This document shows positions 53,956-61,472 of a DNA stretch of 64,000 nt, in pieces. Under the pieces are notes generated by a model that was not told the origin of the DNA, made no database searches, and worked only from the letters and a program-made list of their open reading frames with translations. Position 1 is the stretch's first letter. Every line of letters starts with the position of its first letter. This DNA comes from Sphingomonas sp. HDW15A. GTDB taxonomy: Bacteria; Pseudomonadota; Alphaproteobacteria; Sphingomonadales; Sphingomonadaceae. Location of the stretch: NCBI RefSeq assembly GCF_011301715.1, contig NZ_CP049870.1:372001-436000 (forward strand), given 5' to 3'. A program made the position numbers and the translations under genes.

Positions 53956-54962
53956 ATCCCCGCCACAGGAAGACCGGCGGTTTCTTCAATTCCAAGCATG
54001 ATATTCGCGCACTGGATCATCTGTCCGGCGGCTCCCTTTCCAAGGTTGTCGATGGCGCACTGCGTCAGGATTCTGCCGGTGCGTTCGCAGCGGCGAGCGG
54101 TGAGGTGGGCAGCGTTCGTTCCGGCTACGGATTTGGTCGCTGGAGGCTGGTCCGACACACGAATGAACGGCTCGTCTCGATACGCCGATGCAAGCGCGTC
54201 GAGCGGATCGCCTTGTCCCGCCGCCATGCCGTAAGCGGTGACGAGCAGGCCGCGATCCATCGGCACAAGATGCGGCGTGAACAGCACCGATTGTCCGAGC
54301 ATCATTTCCATTTCACCCGTGTGGCGGTGGGTGAGGAGGCCATAGGCGCCAACGCTCCCGTGAACCGAATCGAAGTGCGTCTTGGCGCTCGGGGCCTTGC
54401 CCGCGCCGGACACGCCGGAAAGGCCGTCGACAGTGACGGTTCCAGGCGCGATCAGCCCTGCTTCGACCAGCGGCTTCAGCGCCAGGATGGCCGCGGTCGC
54501 GTAACATCCCGCCGCGGAAACGGCCTTGGCGCCCTTGATCCGGTCGCGATGGAATTCGGGGATCCCGTAGGCGAACGTGTCGAGCAGTTTGGGCGCGCCA
54601 TGCTCTTCGCCATACCAGCGGGCATATTCCTCGGCGCTGTCGAGCCGGAAATCGGCACCGAGGTCGACGAACGGCAAACCGGCATCGAGAATCGCGGGCG
54701 CAAGCTCCTGGCTCTTCCCATGTGGCAAGGCAGCGAAAACCAGCCCGGCATCGCGCAGCATCTCAGCGTCGTACTTGCGAACCGACGCTTGGGGATAGGC
54801 GAGGGCGAGCGCGGGATGAACCTCCCCAAGCGACTTTCCGGCGTCGCTGTCTCCGACGAGCATTGTCGGGCGTATATTGGGATGAGCAGCCAGGAGACGA
54901 AGGAGCTCCCCGCCGACATAGCCGCTGGCGCCAAGAATCAGGGCATCGATCATCGGCGCCAT
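53946..54962 (-). CDS. argC: N-acetyl-gamma-glutamyl-phosphate reductase
   Basis: 338 residues. NADPH-dependent reduction of acetylglutamyl phosphate. Rossmann start [18 protein letters not shown]; catalytic Cys in [22 protein letters not shown] and the C-terminal [17 protein letters not shown] are family marks. AGGAA lies six bases before the ATG at 54962, favouring it over the ATG three codons in. First gene of argCJBFR, directly downstream of an ARG-box-like operator. Confidence 0.95.
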   Translation of the reverse strand: MAPMIDALILGASGYVGGELLRLLAAHPNIRPTMLVGDSDAGKSLGEVHPALALAYPQASVRKYDAEMLRDAGLVFAALPHGKSQELAPAILDAGLPFVDLGADFRLDSAEEYARWYGEEHGAPKLLDTFAYGIPEFHRDRIKGAKAVSAAGCYATAAILALKPLVEAGLIAPGTVTVDGLSGVSGAGKAPSAKTHFDSVHGSVGAYGLLTHRHTGEMEMMLGQSVLFTPHLVPMDRGLLVTAYGMAAGQGDPLDALASAYRDEPFIRVSDQPPATKSVAGTNAAHLTARRCERTGRILTQCAIDNLGKGAAGQMIQCANIMLGIEETAGLPVAGMWP

Positions 54963-54970
54963 ATAGGCTT

Positions 54971-55008
54971 CCTGAATAATTATGCAAACAAATGCATAAC
55001 TATGCGAT
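54971..55008 (-). promoter_or_regulatory. Tandem ARG-box-like operator before argC
   Basis: Box 1 TGAATAATTATGCA (54973-54986) differs from the E. coli ARG-box core TGAATwwwwATTCA at one base. Box 2 TGCATAACTATGCG (54993-55006) is a weaker copy. Their starts are 20 bases apart, about two helical turns, like known paired ARG boxes. Box 1 touches the argC Shine-Dalgarno, so bound ArgR would block the operon start. Confidence 0.75.
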
Positions 55009-55065
55009 CATGGTGCCACCGCTGTTCCGTTTTAAAACCTTGGAATTCATCGACCGCGTCAGAAT

Positions 55066-55272
55066 CTAAAGGCCCAGAGCTTCTAAGCGGTCGGCTTCAA
55101 GCTCGTACTTCGTAGCAATTTCCGACAAGGTCCTTGCGCCGTCTTCGGTTAGACAGCCTCGGGCGAGATCGCGGCAAACCTGCGCATGGCGGCGGCTCTC
55201 GACCGAGCTGCCGACGAGCTTGAGCGCGATCGATCTGGCTCGTCGCGTTGTCACCGATTCCATCTTGGTCAT
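55066..55272 (-). CDS. Small helical hypothetical protein
   Basis: 68 residues from the ATG at 55272. Sequence TTRRARSIALKLVGSSVESR then RRHAQVCRDLARGCLTEDGARTLSEIATKYELEADRLE is entirely helical with the pattern of small alphaproteobacterial proteins ending in a Y-E-x-x-A-D-x-L-E helix; their role is unknown. The frame is open to 55398 with other possible starts, none with a good Shine-Dalgarno. It ends 58 bases before the ARG-box region. Confidence 0.5.
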   Translation of the reverse strand: MTKMESVTTRRARSIALKLVGSSVESRRHAQVCRDLARGCLTEDGARTLSEIATKYELEADRLEALGL

Positions 55273-55605
55273 AGTCTCTGCTACCCTGTGCAGCATTCCA
55301 TGCACTTGGATAACGCGGCTTGGACTGTCGGATAATAGGGGAATATCCCTAAGCTGCAGTATGTTGGCATGGATCGCCAGAGGGGTGACGGCAGGCACCG
55401 AACCTCGGCGGACTGACCAGCAATCTCCGGCAAGATCCCGTTACCGCGACAATGTAGCTTTGCGAACTCGCGCCTGTCCTTCCTCTCTTCGACGCACAAT
55501 TTCGATCGCTACCTTCATTTCGACATCCGAAGCGATTTCCGAATCTCATATGGACCCGGCTAGACTTGCCAGAAAATCTATAAAGACTCCCAGTTCCGCT
55601 GGCCG
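55273..55605. other. Intergenic stretch without a recognised gene
   Basis: About 330 bases between two small minus-strand genes. Readings on both strands lack protein-like patterns. It probably holds the promoter of the 55066 gene; no clear -35/-10 pair, hairpin or RNA gene was seen. Confidence 0.3.
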
Positions 55606-55848
55606 CTACCCGTAGGCCAGCTGGCTGTCGTCCTGGTTGATCACGCCGATCAGGCGCTGCCGGTCCCATACTTCACGAGCCATTCCGTTCCGCGACGATC
55701 GTGCGAGCTGAAGAGCTTCTTCATCGGATGTGGCCTCCAGCAGGCTGACGACTGGCACGACCCAACCCGGCTCGAAATCGCAGATGCTGTAAATTCGGCT
55801 TTCGTTCGAAAACATGATCTTGTCCCGCTCCATGATCATTGGCCTCAT
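55606..55848 (-). CDS. Small hypothetical protein coupled to a response regulator
   Basis: 80 residues. Pattern: short basic start, IYSICDFEPGWVVPVVSLLE, then ATSDEEALQLARSS and VWDRQRLIGVI: the A-x-x-D-E-E-A-x-x-x-A helix followed by V-W-D/E-x-x-R-x-I/V-G is a recurrent small sphingomonad protein with no known function. Start ATG at 55848 overlaps the NarL-type regulator stop (ATGA), so it is co-translated with it, suggesting a role in the same response. Confidence 0.65.
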   Translation of the reverse strand: MRPMIMERDKIMFSNESRIYSICDFEPGWVVPVVSLLEATSDEEALQLARSSRNGMAREVWDRQRLIGVINQDDSQLAYG

Positions 55849-56507
55849 GCCTCAACGAGTTGATTTCTCACGGCAAACCGCACCAGATCCGCCGTCGTGT
55901 TCAGCTCCAGCTTGCGCATGATCGCGGAACGGTGGGATTCGACGGTCTTGATGCTGATGTGAAGCAAGTGGGCGACCTGCTTGTTCAGGCGGCCTTCGGC
56001 AATGAGTTGCGTCACTTCCCGCTCCCGCCGTGTCAGCGAGCTTGGCAGGGTGGGCATACCTTTCGCAAGCTTGTGCGCAGCCTCGGCGCAGAACGTCGCT
56101 GAGAAATAATTCCGACCGAGCGACGCGGCATCGAGCGCCTTCAGAAGATGCTCTTCCGGCTCGGATTTCAGGATGTAGCCGCGCACGCCCGCCTGCAGCG
56201 CCTGGAAAATCACCTCTTCCCTATCGCACAAGGTGAAGAGGATGACCTGCAGCCGCGGCAGAAGCCGCTTCAGCGTCTCCGCCAGCACGAGGCCGTTTCT
56301 TCCGGGCAGCGTGTAGTCGATGACCGCAATGTCGGGCCTGGTTTGCATGGCGACATCGACGGCCTCTAGACCGTCGGACGCTTCGCCGACGACACTGTAG
56401 CAGGCCCTGGTTTCAATAAGCGCCTTCACGCCCTGGCGAAGAAGGGGATGATCGTCGACCAGCATGACGCGAATCGACGGTCTGTTCAGGGTAACGCCGC
56501 CGGTCAT
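55845..56507 (-). CDS. NarL/FixJ-class response regulator
   Basis: 220 residues. Receiver domain with acidic pair VDDH, phospho-acceptor Asp in AVIDYTLPGRNG, Thr in LFTLCD and Lys in GYILKSEPEEHL; C-terminal LuxR-type HTH LTRREREVTQLIAEGRLNKQVA...KTVESHRSAIMRKL. No histidine kinase is adjacent, but the FixL-like kinase lies 1 kb upstream and a FixJ-box-like site sits in between. Precedes the small gene at 55606. Confidence 0.92.
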   Translation of the reverse strand: MTGGVTLNRPSIRVMLVDDHPLLRQGVKALIETRACYSVVGEASDGLEAVDVAMQTRPDIAVIDYTLPGRNGLVLAETLKRLLPRLQVILFTLCDREEVIFQALQAGVRGYILKSEPEEHLLKALDAASLGRNYFSATFCAEAAHKLAKGMPTLPSSLTRREREVTQLIAEGRLNKQVAHLLHISIKTVESHRSAIMRKLELNTTADLVRFAVRNQLVEA

Positions 56508-56747
56508 TGGACAAAGCTCCTGGCGCGAGCGGGCTCACTGATCGGGAACAACTTCCGCCCAAGTGCCACTGATGCACTCGTTGTTGCGGCCAAGTTGCAC
56601 AGGCAATTGAAGGTTTGAAGACATTCGATTTGCATACGCGCCGTCCGTCATTCGAGAGCGCCTTCCTGCATCCTGGGTCGCAAAGCGGCCATACGTAGAA
56701 TCCCCACCGGGATACGACTTGCCGAAGGAGGTTGTGCCCAACGACTT

Positions 56748-56773
56748 CTACTTACGAAATATTACGTATTTCG
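56748..56773 (-). promoter_or_regulatory. FixJ-box-like sequence and adjoining palindrome
   Basis: Minus strand GTAAGTAG at 56755-56748 exactly fits GTAMGTAG, the in-vitro FixJ consensus as I recall it. It adjoins a 7-bp perfect palindrome CGAAATA-TTACG-TATTTCG (56755-56773). A near copy ATACGTAG lies on the plus strand at 56691-56698. Region 56508-56906 has no convincing gene otherwise; a weak 68-codon TTG-start reading at 56535-56741 is not called. Confidence 0.45.
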
Positions 56774-56808
56774 CGCGCGATCCTTTTCGGAGAGATTGCA
56801 GGCCTCCT

Positions 56809-56856
56809 TCCAGGCGGGATTCTTGCCCACCCCCGAAGTCCCCCCTCCCGCCTGGA
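56809..56856 (-). terminator. Hairpin downstream of fixJ
   Basis: 11-bp perfect inverted repeat TCCAGGCGGGA (56809-56819)/TCCCGCCTGGA (56846-56856), 26-base C-rich loop, about 50 bases after the FixJ-like gene. It could terminate the fixLJ transcript, although no T-run follows on the minus strand. Confidence 0.45.
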
Positions 56857-56906
56857 GGGTCATCCTCCGGATAGAAACGAGACTCCCGATCAAGGGGATG
56901 TAGTGG

Positions 56907-57530
56907 TTACTGCAAGTCGCGGTCCTGTGCCGCGAAGGCAATCCGGAGCGCTTCGGACAAGCTCCGCACATTAAGCTTCGACATCAGGCTTGCGCGGTGG
57001 ATTTCGACCGTCCGCGGACTGATCGACAAGTCATAGGCGATCGTCTTGTTGGGAAGGCCGTTGGCCAGCCCGTCCAGCACCTCGCGCTCGCGCGGCGAGA
57101 GGACCTGCAGCCTAAGGGCGGCTTCTTCCGCGCGGTCCTGGATCGATCGGTCGCGCCCGAGCAAGAGGAAGCCGGCTTCGACCGCGGCAATGATCGCTTC
57201 CTTCTCGAACGGCTTTTCGATGAAATCGATCGCGCCGGCCTTCATCGCGCGAACGGAAAGTGGAATGTCGCCGTGTCCGGTCATGATGATTACCGGCAGA
57301 CGAATGCCGCGCTCATTTAGCGCTTCCTGGACTTGGAGACCGTCGATCTTCGGCATTCGAATGTCGAGCAATACGCAACCGGGCTGAAGGGACCTGGCCT
57401 CCTTAAGGAACTCGGCGCCATCCGCGTAGGACTGCACACGGTAGCCTGACGTCTTCAGCATGAATGCCACGGATCGTCGGACAGATTCATCGTCGTCGAC
57501 GACGTGAATGAGCTTCTCCGAACCGGTCAC
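56907..57530 (-). CDS. fixJ: FixJ family response regulator
   Basis: 207 residues. Receiver domain with VDDDESVRRSVAFML (FixJ-type acidic pocket), phospho-Asp in LLDIRMPKIDG, Thr in VIIMTGHGDIPLSVRAMKAGA and Lys in FIEKPFE; C-terminal LuxR HTH LSPREREVLDGLANGLPNKT with TVEIHRASLMSKL. Matches FixJ/StyR architecture. GTG start at 57530 overlaps the kinase stop (GTGA), giving kinase-regulator translational coupling. Expected to activate promoters when the FixL-like sensor is oxygen-free. Confidence 0.92.
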   Translation of the reverse strand: MTGSEKLIHVVDDDESVRRSVAFMLKTSGYRVQSYADGAEFLKEARSLQPGCVLLDIRMPKIDGLQVQEALNERGIRLPVIIMTGHGDIPLSVRAMKAGAIDFIEKPFEKEAIIAAVEAGFLLLGRDRSIQDRAEEAALRLQVLSPREREVLDGLANGLPNKTIAYDLSISPRTVEIHRASLMSKLNVRSLSEALRIAFAAQDRDLQ

Positions 57531-58687
57531 GACACGTCTTCCGCGACTGGAAGCGTGAAGCTGCAGATCGTTCCGCCACCCTTGTTCGGCTCGCACCAGA
57601 TTCGTCCGCCGTGCGATTCGATGATTGTCCGGCAGATGGAGAGCCCGATGCCCATTCCGCTACTCTTAGATGTCACGAAAGGCTCGAACAGTCGCGGCAT
57701 GACGTCCTCGCTGATACCGCAGCCGGTGTCTTTGACGCTAATTGTGACAAAGCGTTCTGGTTGCCCTTGCGCCCGGATCGAGAGCGATCGCACCTCGCTT
57801 TCGGCCATTGCGTCGACGGCATTGCGGATGAGGTTGGTCAGGACCTGCTGGATCTGAATTCGATCCACGAAGACGTCATCCACCCTCGAGTCGATTTCAA
57901 CGTGAACCTCAATGCCCTGTTCGCGCGAGCCGATAAGAGCCAGGGCGCTCGACTCGGTGACCAGCCGGCTCACCGATTCCGGCGCACGATCCGAATCGCC
58001 GTGCCGGACGAATTCCCGCAGGTGCTGGACGATTTGACCCGCGCGCAGGGCCTCCCTTGCCGCCTCCTCGAGTGCTTCGCGCAGCATCAGTAGCGACTCG
58101 TCGCCGTCTGTGTCCGGCACGAGATCGCGCGCTGCCTCGCAATAATTGGCGATCGCCGTCAGTGGCTGATTGAGCTCGTGAGCAAGGGAGGACGCGAAGG
58201 ACGCGATCTCGCTGACCCGGCCGACGTGGGCTAGTTCGGACTGCAGGTCTCGGAGCCGAAGCTCGGCCTGCTGACGCTCGCTGATGTCGTGGATGAAGCC
58301 GGTGAAGATCCGGTTCTGCCCGATCAGGGCTTCGCCGATGGACAGTTCGATCGGGAATGTGAAACCGTCGCGATGGCGGGCCGTCGTGACCCGTCCGATC
58401 CCGATGATCTTCCGTTCGCCCGTATTCCGATAATTTTCAAGGTAGCCGTCGTGACGTTCACGATCCGGCGAGGGCATCAGCATCGCAACATTCTCGCCTA
58501 CGACGTCGGCTTCGGCGTATCCAAACATCTTTTCGGCGGCCGCGCTGAAGGAGATGATGATCCCTTGGTCGTCGATGATCACCATCGCATCGGGGATGGT
58601 CGCAAGGATCGAACGAAGGTGCGCCTCGCTCCACGAGCCGTGTTCGATCAGGCTTCGCATCGCGGGCGAGCATAGCACGGCGTCCAT
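57527..58687 (-). CDS. fixL: FixL-like PAS histidine kinase, probable heme oxygen sensor
   Basis: 386 residues. One PAS domain (about residues 25-140), then HisKA/HATPase. The PAS domain keeps DRERHDGY with His79 at the position of heme-ligating His200 of Bradyrhizobium FixL, and IIGIGR with Arg99 at the position of oxygen-contacting Arg220. Phospho-His is His170 in LAHELNQPL; N, G1 and G2 boxes (LIRNAVDA, KDTGCGIS, GMGIGLSI) are intact. No TM segment, so a cytoplasmic sensor. A 126-residue unknown gene ends six bases before its start. Confidence 0.9.
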   Translation of the reverse strand: MDAVLCSPAMRSLIEHGSWSEAHLRSILATIPDAMVIIDDQGIIISFSAAAEKMFGYAEADVVGENVAMLMPSPDRERHDGYLENYRNTGERKIIGIGRVTTARHRDGFTFPIELSIGEALIGQNRIFTGFIHDISERQQAELRLRDLQSELAHVGRVSEIASFASSLAHELNQPLTAIANYCEAARDLVPDTDGDESLLMLREALEEAAREALRAGQIVQHLREFVRHGDSDRAPESVSRLVTESSALALIGSREQGIEVHVEIDSRVDDVFVDRIQIQQVLTNLIRNAVDAMAESEVRSLSIRAQGQPERFVTISVKDTGCGISEDVMPRLFEPFVTSKSSGMGIGLSICRTIIESHGGRIWCEPNKGGGTICSFTLPVAEDVS

Positions 58688-58693
58688 GAGTCG

Positions 58694-59074
58694 TTAGCCA
58701 ACCTTCCGAGTCGAAGGCAGCCTAGCGCTAATGTTGGTGATCACGAAGATATTGAGGCTCCCGTCCGTCCCCAGGATGTCCACTTGCGCACCCAGCAAAA
58801 GTGGAATTTCGGGAATGTGGAAGGAGATCAGCTCATCATTCGGCCGGCAGCGAACGAGCCAGCGCCCGTCTTCTCGCTCAACCGGCCAATGCTGATCGGG
58901 GTCAGTTGCCCAGTATCGGCTGCACGTTGCCCAGTCCGGGTTCAGGGCAAAAGTGTCCGCGTCGATCAGGCCGTCGTCGTTTAGCGGAACCCGCAACAGA
59001 TATGCTCGCGCAGGCGAGCCCTTCGGAAAACTGGCGTTACGCGCCAGTTCCAAGCGTACTGTCTTCCATGTCAT
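58694..59074 (-). CDS. Hypothetical protein upstream of fixL
   Basis: 126 residues from the ATG at 59074. Soluble-looking, mixed alpha/beta: MTWKTVRLELARN opening, WATCSRYWATDPDQHWPVERE with several Trp, then PLLLGAQVDILGTDGSLNIFVI beta strands. No known family recognised. Same strand as fixLJ with a six-base gap, so probably first gene of that operon and perhaps linked to the oxygen response. No strong Shine-Dalgarno; the frame is open to 59107. Confidence 0.6.
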   Translation of the reverse strand: MTWKTVRLELARNASFPKGSPARAYLLRVPLNDDGLIDADTFALNPDWATCSRYWATDPDQHWPVEREDGRWLVRCRPNDELISFHIPEIPLLLGAQVDILGTDGSLNIFVITNISARLPSTRKVG

Positions 59075-59120
59075 GACAGGAGAGTAAGGAAAAACCCAAG
59101 GCCTCACGAATACGCAAAGT

Positions 59121-59150
59121 TCCGTAATGGCCCTTACGCGAATCTACGGA
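59121..59150. promoter_or_regulatory. Nested inverted repeats upstream of the fixLJ operon
   Basis: TCCGTA (59121-59126)/TACGGA (59145-59150) enclose a second pair CGTAA/TTACG (59123-59127, 59134-59138). They sit 50-75 bases before the operon's first gene and before a divergent gene, a reasonable operator place. Binding protein unknown. Confidence 0.3.
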
Positions 59151-59209
59151 TCGTCAGCCCTGAGGGAGCCTGCCACTAGGCATTCGCGAAAGGCTGAAAT
59201 GACGCAAAG

Positions 59210-59548
59210 ATGGGCGGAATGCGGCTCTGGATAGCAGCTGGCCTGCTGATAGCGGTTCTTTCCGTGCTCAGTGGCGTCCAGGTGCTCGCAGCGGAGGGAG
59301 CCCCGGGCGTTCGCTATATCTGCAAGTCCGAGCAGGGCATCGTCGTTACACGAACTGGGGACAAAGCGTCGGTCCGGTCCGCCGACAGGACATACGAGCT
59401 GCGGCGCAGGCCTTCCAGCATCGGGGTGAAATACGGCTCCGCAAATGCTGCCCTGATTGTCGATGGCACGGATGCGGTTTTCGTTGTGGAGGAACCGCTA
59501 TATGTCCAGACCTGCTCGCAGGCGCTGCCGATGGCTTCTGCGCGGTAA
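59210..59548 (+). CDS. MliC-like (lysozyme inhibitor) exported protein
   Basis: 112 residues. Signal peptide (LWIAAGLLIAVLSVLSGVQVLA). Mature part has the MliC/PliC pattern: YICKSEQGIVVTR start, RTYELRRRPSSIGVKY matching the S-G-S-G-A-x-Y loop, and a final Cys in YVQTCSQA pairing with the first. Known MliC proteins inhibit c-type lysozyme in the periplasm; here the SGSG loop is SSIG, so inhibition is not certain. A second ATG at 59219 is possible. Confidence 0.7.
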   Translation: MGGMRLWIAAGLLIAVLSVLSGVQVLAAEGAPGVRYICKSEQGIVVTRTGDKASVRSADRTYELRRRPSSIGVKYGSANAALIVDGTDAVFVVEEPLYVQTCSQALPMASAR

Positions 59549-59571
59549 GCTCGGCGGGAGAAGGGATCGAA

Positions 59572-59886
59572 ATGGAGTCGGGTGTAAACGCCGATCGACC
59601 TGCCGATGTGGAGCCGATCCCTGTGGTGCCGCCACCGACGTTCGTTTCCGACGAACTCGCCAGGCTTACGGTCGTCCTGCGGGAATTCTGTCCTCCCGAA
59701 GCCATCGTCACATTCGAATATGACGGCAGGTTGAAGCTGCACATCGACGTTCGTGAGGTTCAAGATGTCGCCCGGCTGGAGGCTGTCTTGCCTTCGCTTT
59801 GCGGGGGAATTTTCCACGACACCCAGCGCGGGCTGTCTGCGCACCATTCCTTCTTCCACCGGATCAGCGCGGCCGTAGCTAGGTAG
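59572..59886 (+). CDS. Small hypothetical protein
   Basis: 104 residues. Pro-rich N-terminus (VEPIPVVPPPTFVSDELA) then a compact alpha/beta part LTVVLREFCPPEAIVTFEYDGRLKLHIDVREVQDVARLEAVLPS, with two cysteines (residues about 40 and 77) and a His pair near the end. No family recognised. GGGAGAAGGGATCGAA precedes the ATG. Starts 23 bases after the MliC-like gene, so probably co-transcribed. Confidence 0.6.
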   Translation: MESGVNADRPADVEPIPVVPPPTFVSDELARLTVVLREFCPPEAIVTFEYDGRLKLHIDVREVQDVARLEAVLPSLCGGIFHDTQRGLSAHHSFFHRISAAVAR

Positions 59887-59916
59887 GGGGCGGGTCGGAA
59901 AAAGCCGATTGTCGCT

Positions 59917-59990
59917 TGGAGGCCCGAGCCGGAATCGAACCGGCGTGCAAGGATTTGCAGTCCTCTGCGTAACCACTCCGCCATCGGGCC
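59917..59990 (-). tRNA. tRNA-Cys (GCA), CCA encoded
   Basis: Minus strand: acceptor stem GGCCCGA/TCGGGCC, D arm GCGGAGTGGTTACGC, anticodon loop CTGCAAA (anticodon GCA), T arm GCCGGTTCGATTCCGGC, discriminator T and encoded CCA. Its 5' half (59953-59990) is duplicated at 62443-62480, marking it as the insertion site of an integrative element. Confidence 0.97.
59953..59990 (-). repeat. Left att repeat (38 bp) inside intact tRNA-Cys
   Basis: Identical to 62443-62480 over 38 bases, from the tRNA 5' end to the 3' side of the anticodon loop. Flanks differ on both sides. Together the two copies look like attL and attR with crossover near the anticodon loop. Confidence 0.85.
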
Positions 59991-60006
59991 AAGCGCTTGA
60001 AATCTA

Positions 60007-60079
60007 AGTGGAAAAACCTCTTCGTGAAATTGCGGTGTTCACTCTAGTTTCCACTTTTTCCGCTCATAGTTTCCACTTT
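60007..60079. repeat. Three copies of TTTCCACTT, possible integrase arm sites
   Basis: AAGTGGAAAAA at 60007-60017 (inverted), TAGTTTCCACTTTTT at 60046-60060 and TAGTTTCCACTTT at 60067-60079. The last two are 21 bases apart. They lie 17-90 bases from the core repeat, the usual place for tyrosine-recombinase arm sites. The rest of 59991-60180 holds no gene. Confidence 0.45.
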
Positions 60080-60180
60080 CCCAGGCATTTTGCTGCTTGG
60101 TTGGCGGAACCTGCGCAGGCCTTAGCGGCATAAATTTTGGATTTCTAGCTCTTTAAAGGGCGCCTCGAACTCCCGGCTAA

Positions 60181-60435
60181 CTAGACTTGTGCCCGCCGTT
60201 TCCGAGCTTCGAAAAATGCCCGCTCGACCTCTTGTTGCTTTTGAATTTCGCGGGCCGCCTCTTGCTTGGCCTCGCGCTTGGCCATGAGCTTGGCGTAAGC
60301 GCTCCAAAATTCGTCGTCGCCAAATTTGCCGGGCAATCGGACGTTGCCAGTTTCTTTCGTGCGAAAATACCAATAGCGGCCTTTGATGAGCCGGACAAAG
60401 CGTAATCGCCGTTTCTTGGCTGGAGCTCGGGTCAC
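60181..60435 (-). pseudogene. Integrase N-terminal remnant
   Basis: 84 residues: basic start, then RLIKGRYWYFRTKETGNVRL and PGKFGDDEFWSAYAKLMA, the pattern of tyrosine-integrase N-termini (R-x-Y-x-Y-F-R...V-R-L-P-G...E-F-x-x-A-Y). Normally about 300 residues follow with R...H-x-x-R...Y; here the protein turns into a K/E-rich helix and stops. Only 190 bases separate it from the tRNA, so the catalytic part is gone. It could also be a genuine small accessory protein. Confidence 0.5.
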
Positions 60436-60498
60436 TGGATGGCGTCGAATCCCTCGTTAATGTCGCGGCGGCGTTCTCTCCTGTGAACAGCCCCCCGT

Positions 60499-61377
60499 TT
60501 ATGCTCCGTCGGATGTCAGATCGTGACCGTCCACATCTTCCGTCGACCCTCCCGCAACAGGATGAAGACTCTCCTCAATGGCGACCTGAAGCGCTGGGCC
60601 GCCCTCAATGAGGGTGTCGATCGCCGGCTTTGCTGTGGAGGGCGCGGCGCCTGTAGCCGCTGCCTTTTTCGCTTCCTTTTTTGCATCGGCGATAGCTGCG
60701 ATGTGTTCCAGTCGCTGTTGCCTGCGGTGTCGGGCGCCATACCATTCTTCAAAAAGCATCTCGACTAGTTCGATGAGAGCCTGTGCTTCGCCAGGATCAA
60801 CCTCTATTATGAGGTCAATTTCCTTTTCCATGTGAGCGCCGATGTTGCCGATGCCTCGCACCTGGTCGATTGCCTCAACGCTCTCGCCAGAAATTGCACG
60901 GTCGGCCGATCCATCTTCGACGGCCTGTCGTAACGCTTCGATCTCCTTGGCGAGGGTTCCTTTCGCAATTTTCGCGAAATCGCGGATCATTCCCTGTAGG
61001 CATCGCCGAATCAAAGTTGCCGATGCTTTTGGGCTGAAATCCCTTATCAAACACGCTTCGTAGTAATCCTCCCGAAGCGGAGCCGGGATAAAATCCGGCT
61101 GGGGCTTTGCTGTACCCTGGGGAATCACCATTTGGGAGAAGAGCACGTGGCGGTTGTTCAGTCGTAGAGTTCCGCTCGAATTGTCTCGGCCACCGATCCG
61201 CACCTTGACCGACGTCTTCAAACAATCCGGATTGGCGCACCCAATCGCCGTTTGTTCCAGCGCTAAGTCCCCTTCAGCCTGGTTCACAAGGCTAATGTAG
61301 TTGAACCTGACATCGTGACGTTTGTCCGTCACAGTCTGAGGGACGTTGCAGTGAGGACAGGTCCAATTGAAAGCCAT
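60499..61377 (-). CDS. Zinc-ribbon DUF4145 protein
   Basis: 292 residues. N-terminal zinc ribbon with Cys7, Cys10, Cys47 and Cys52 (TCPHC and GCANPDC). DUF4145 helical domain: LIRRCLQGMIRDF, then VRGIGNIGAHMEKEI with Arg174, Asn178 and His182, resembling the R...H signature of HEPN-type domains. C-terminal tail is charged and low-complexity (AKKEAKKAAATG). DUF4145 proteins are often seen beside restriction and other defence genes. I start it at ATG 61377 (AGAGG nine bases upstream); a GTG at 61473 overlapping the preceding stop as TAGTG is an alternative. Confidence 0.8.
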   Translation of the reverse strand: MAFNWTCPHCNVPQTVTDKRHDVRFNYISLVNQAEGDLALEQTAIGCANPDCLKTSVKVRIGGRDNSSGTLRLNNRHVLFSQMVIPQGTAKPQPDFIPAPLREDYYEACLIRDFSPKASATLIRRCLQGMIRDFAKIAKGTLAKEIEALRQAVEDGSADRAISGESVEAIDQVRGIGNIGAHMEKEIDLIIEVDPGEAQALIELVEMLFEEWYGARHRRQQRLEHIAAIADAKKEAKKAAATGAAPSTAKPAIDTLIEGGPALQVAIEESLHPVAGGSTEDVDGHDLTSDGA

Positions 61378-61472
61378 TACATTTGCCTCTTGTTCGCTTG
61401 TCGACCGTAAATTGCGTGCCGAGTGCCACGCTTCAAGTTCTGGGCGATTTGGCGCGTCTGTTTGATACTCCA

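Noticed and set aside
56535..56741. 68-codon minus-strand frame between fixJ and the NarL-type gene
   Set aside because: TTG start, no similarity or protein-like pattern; region better explained as regulatory.
60122..60398. Alternative frames over the integrase remnant as further integrase pieces
   Set aside because: Neither frame shows the catalytic R, H-x-x-R or Y motifs of tyrosine recombinases.
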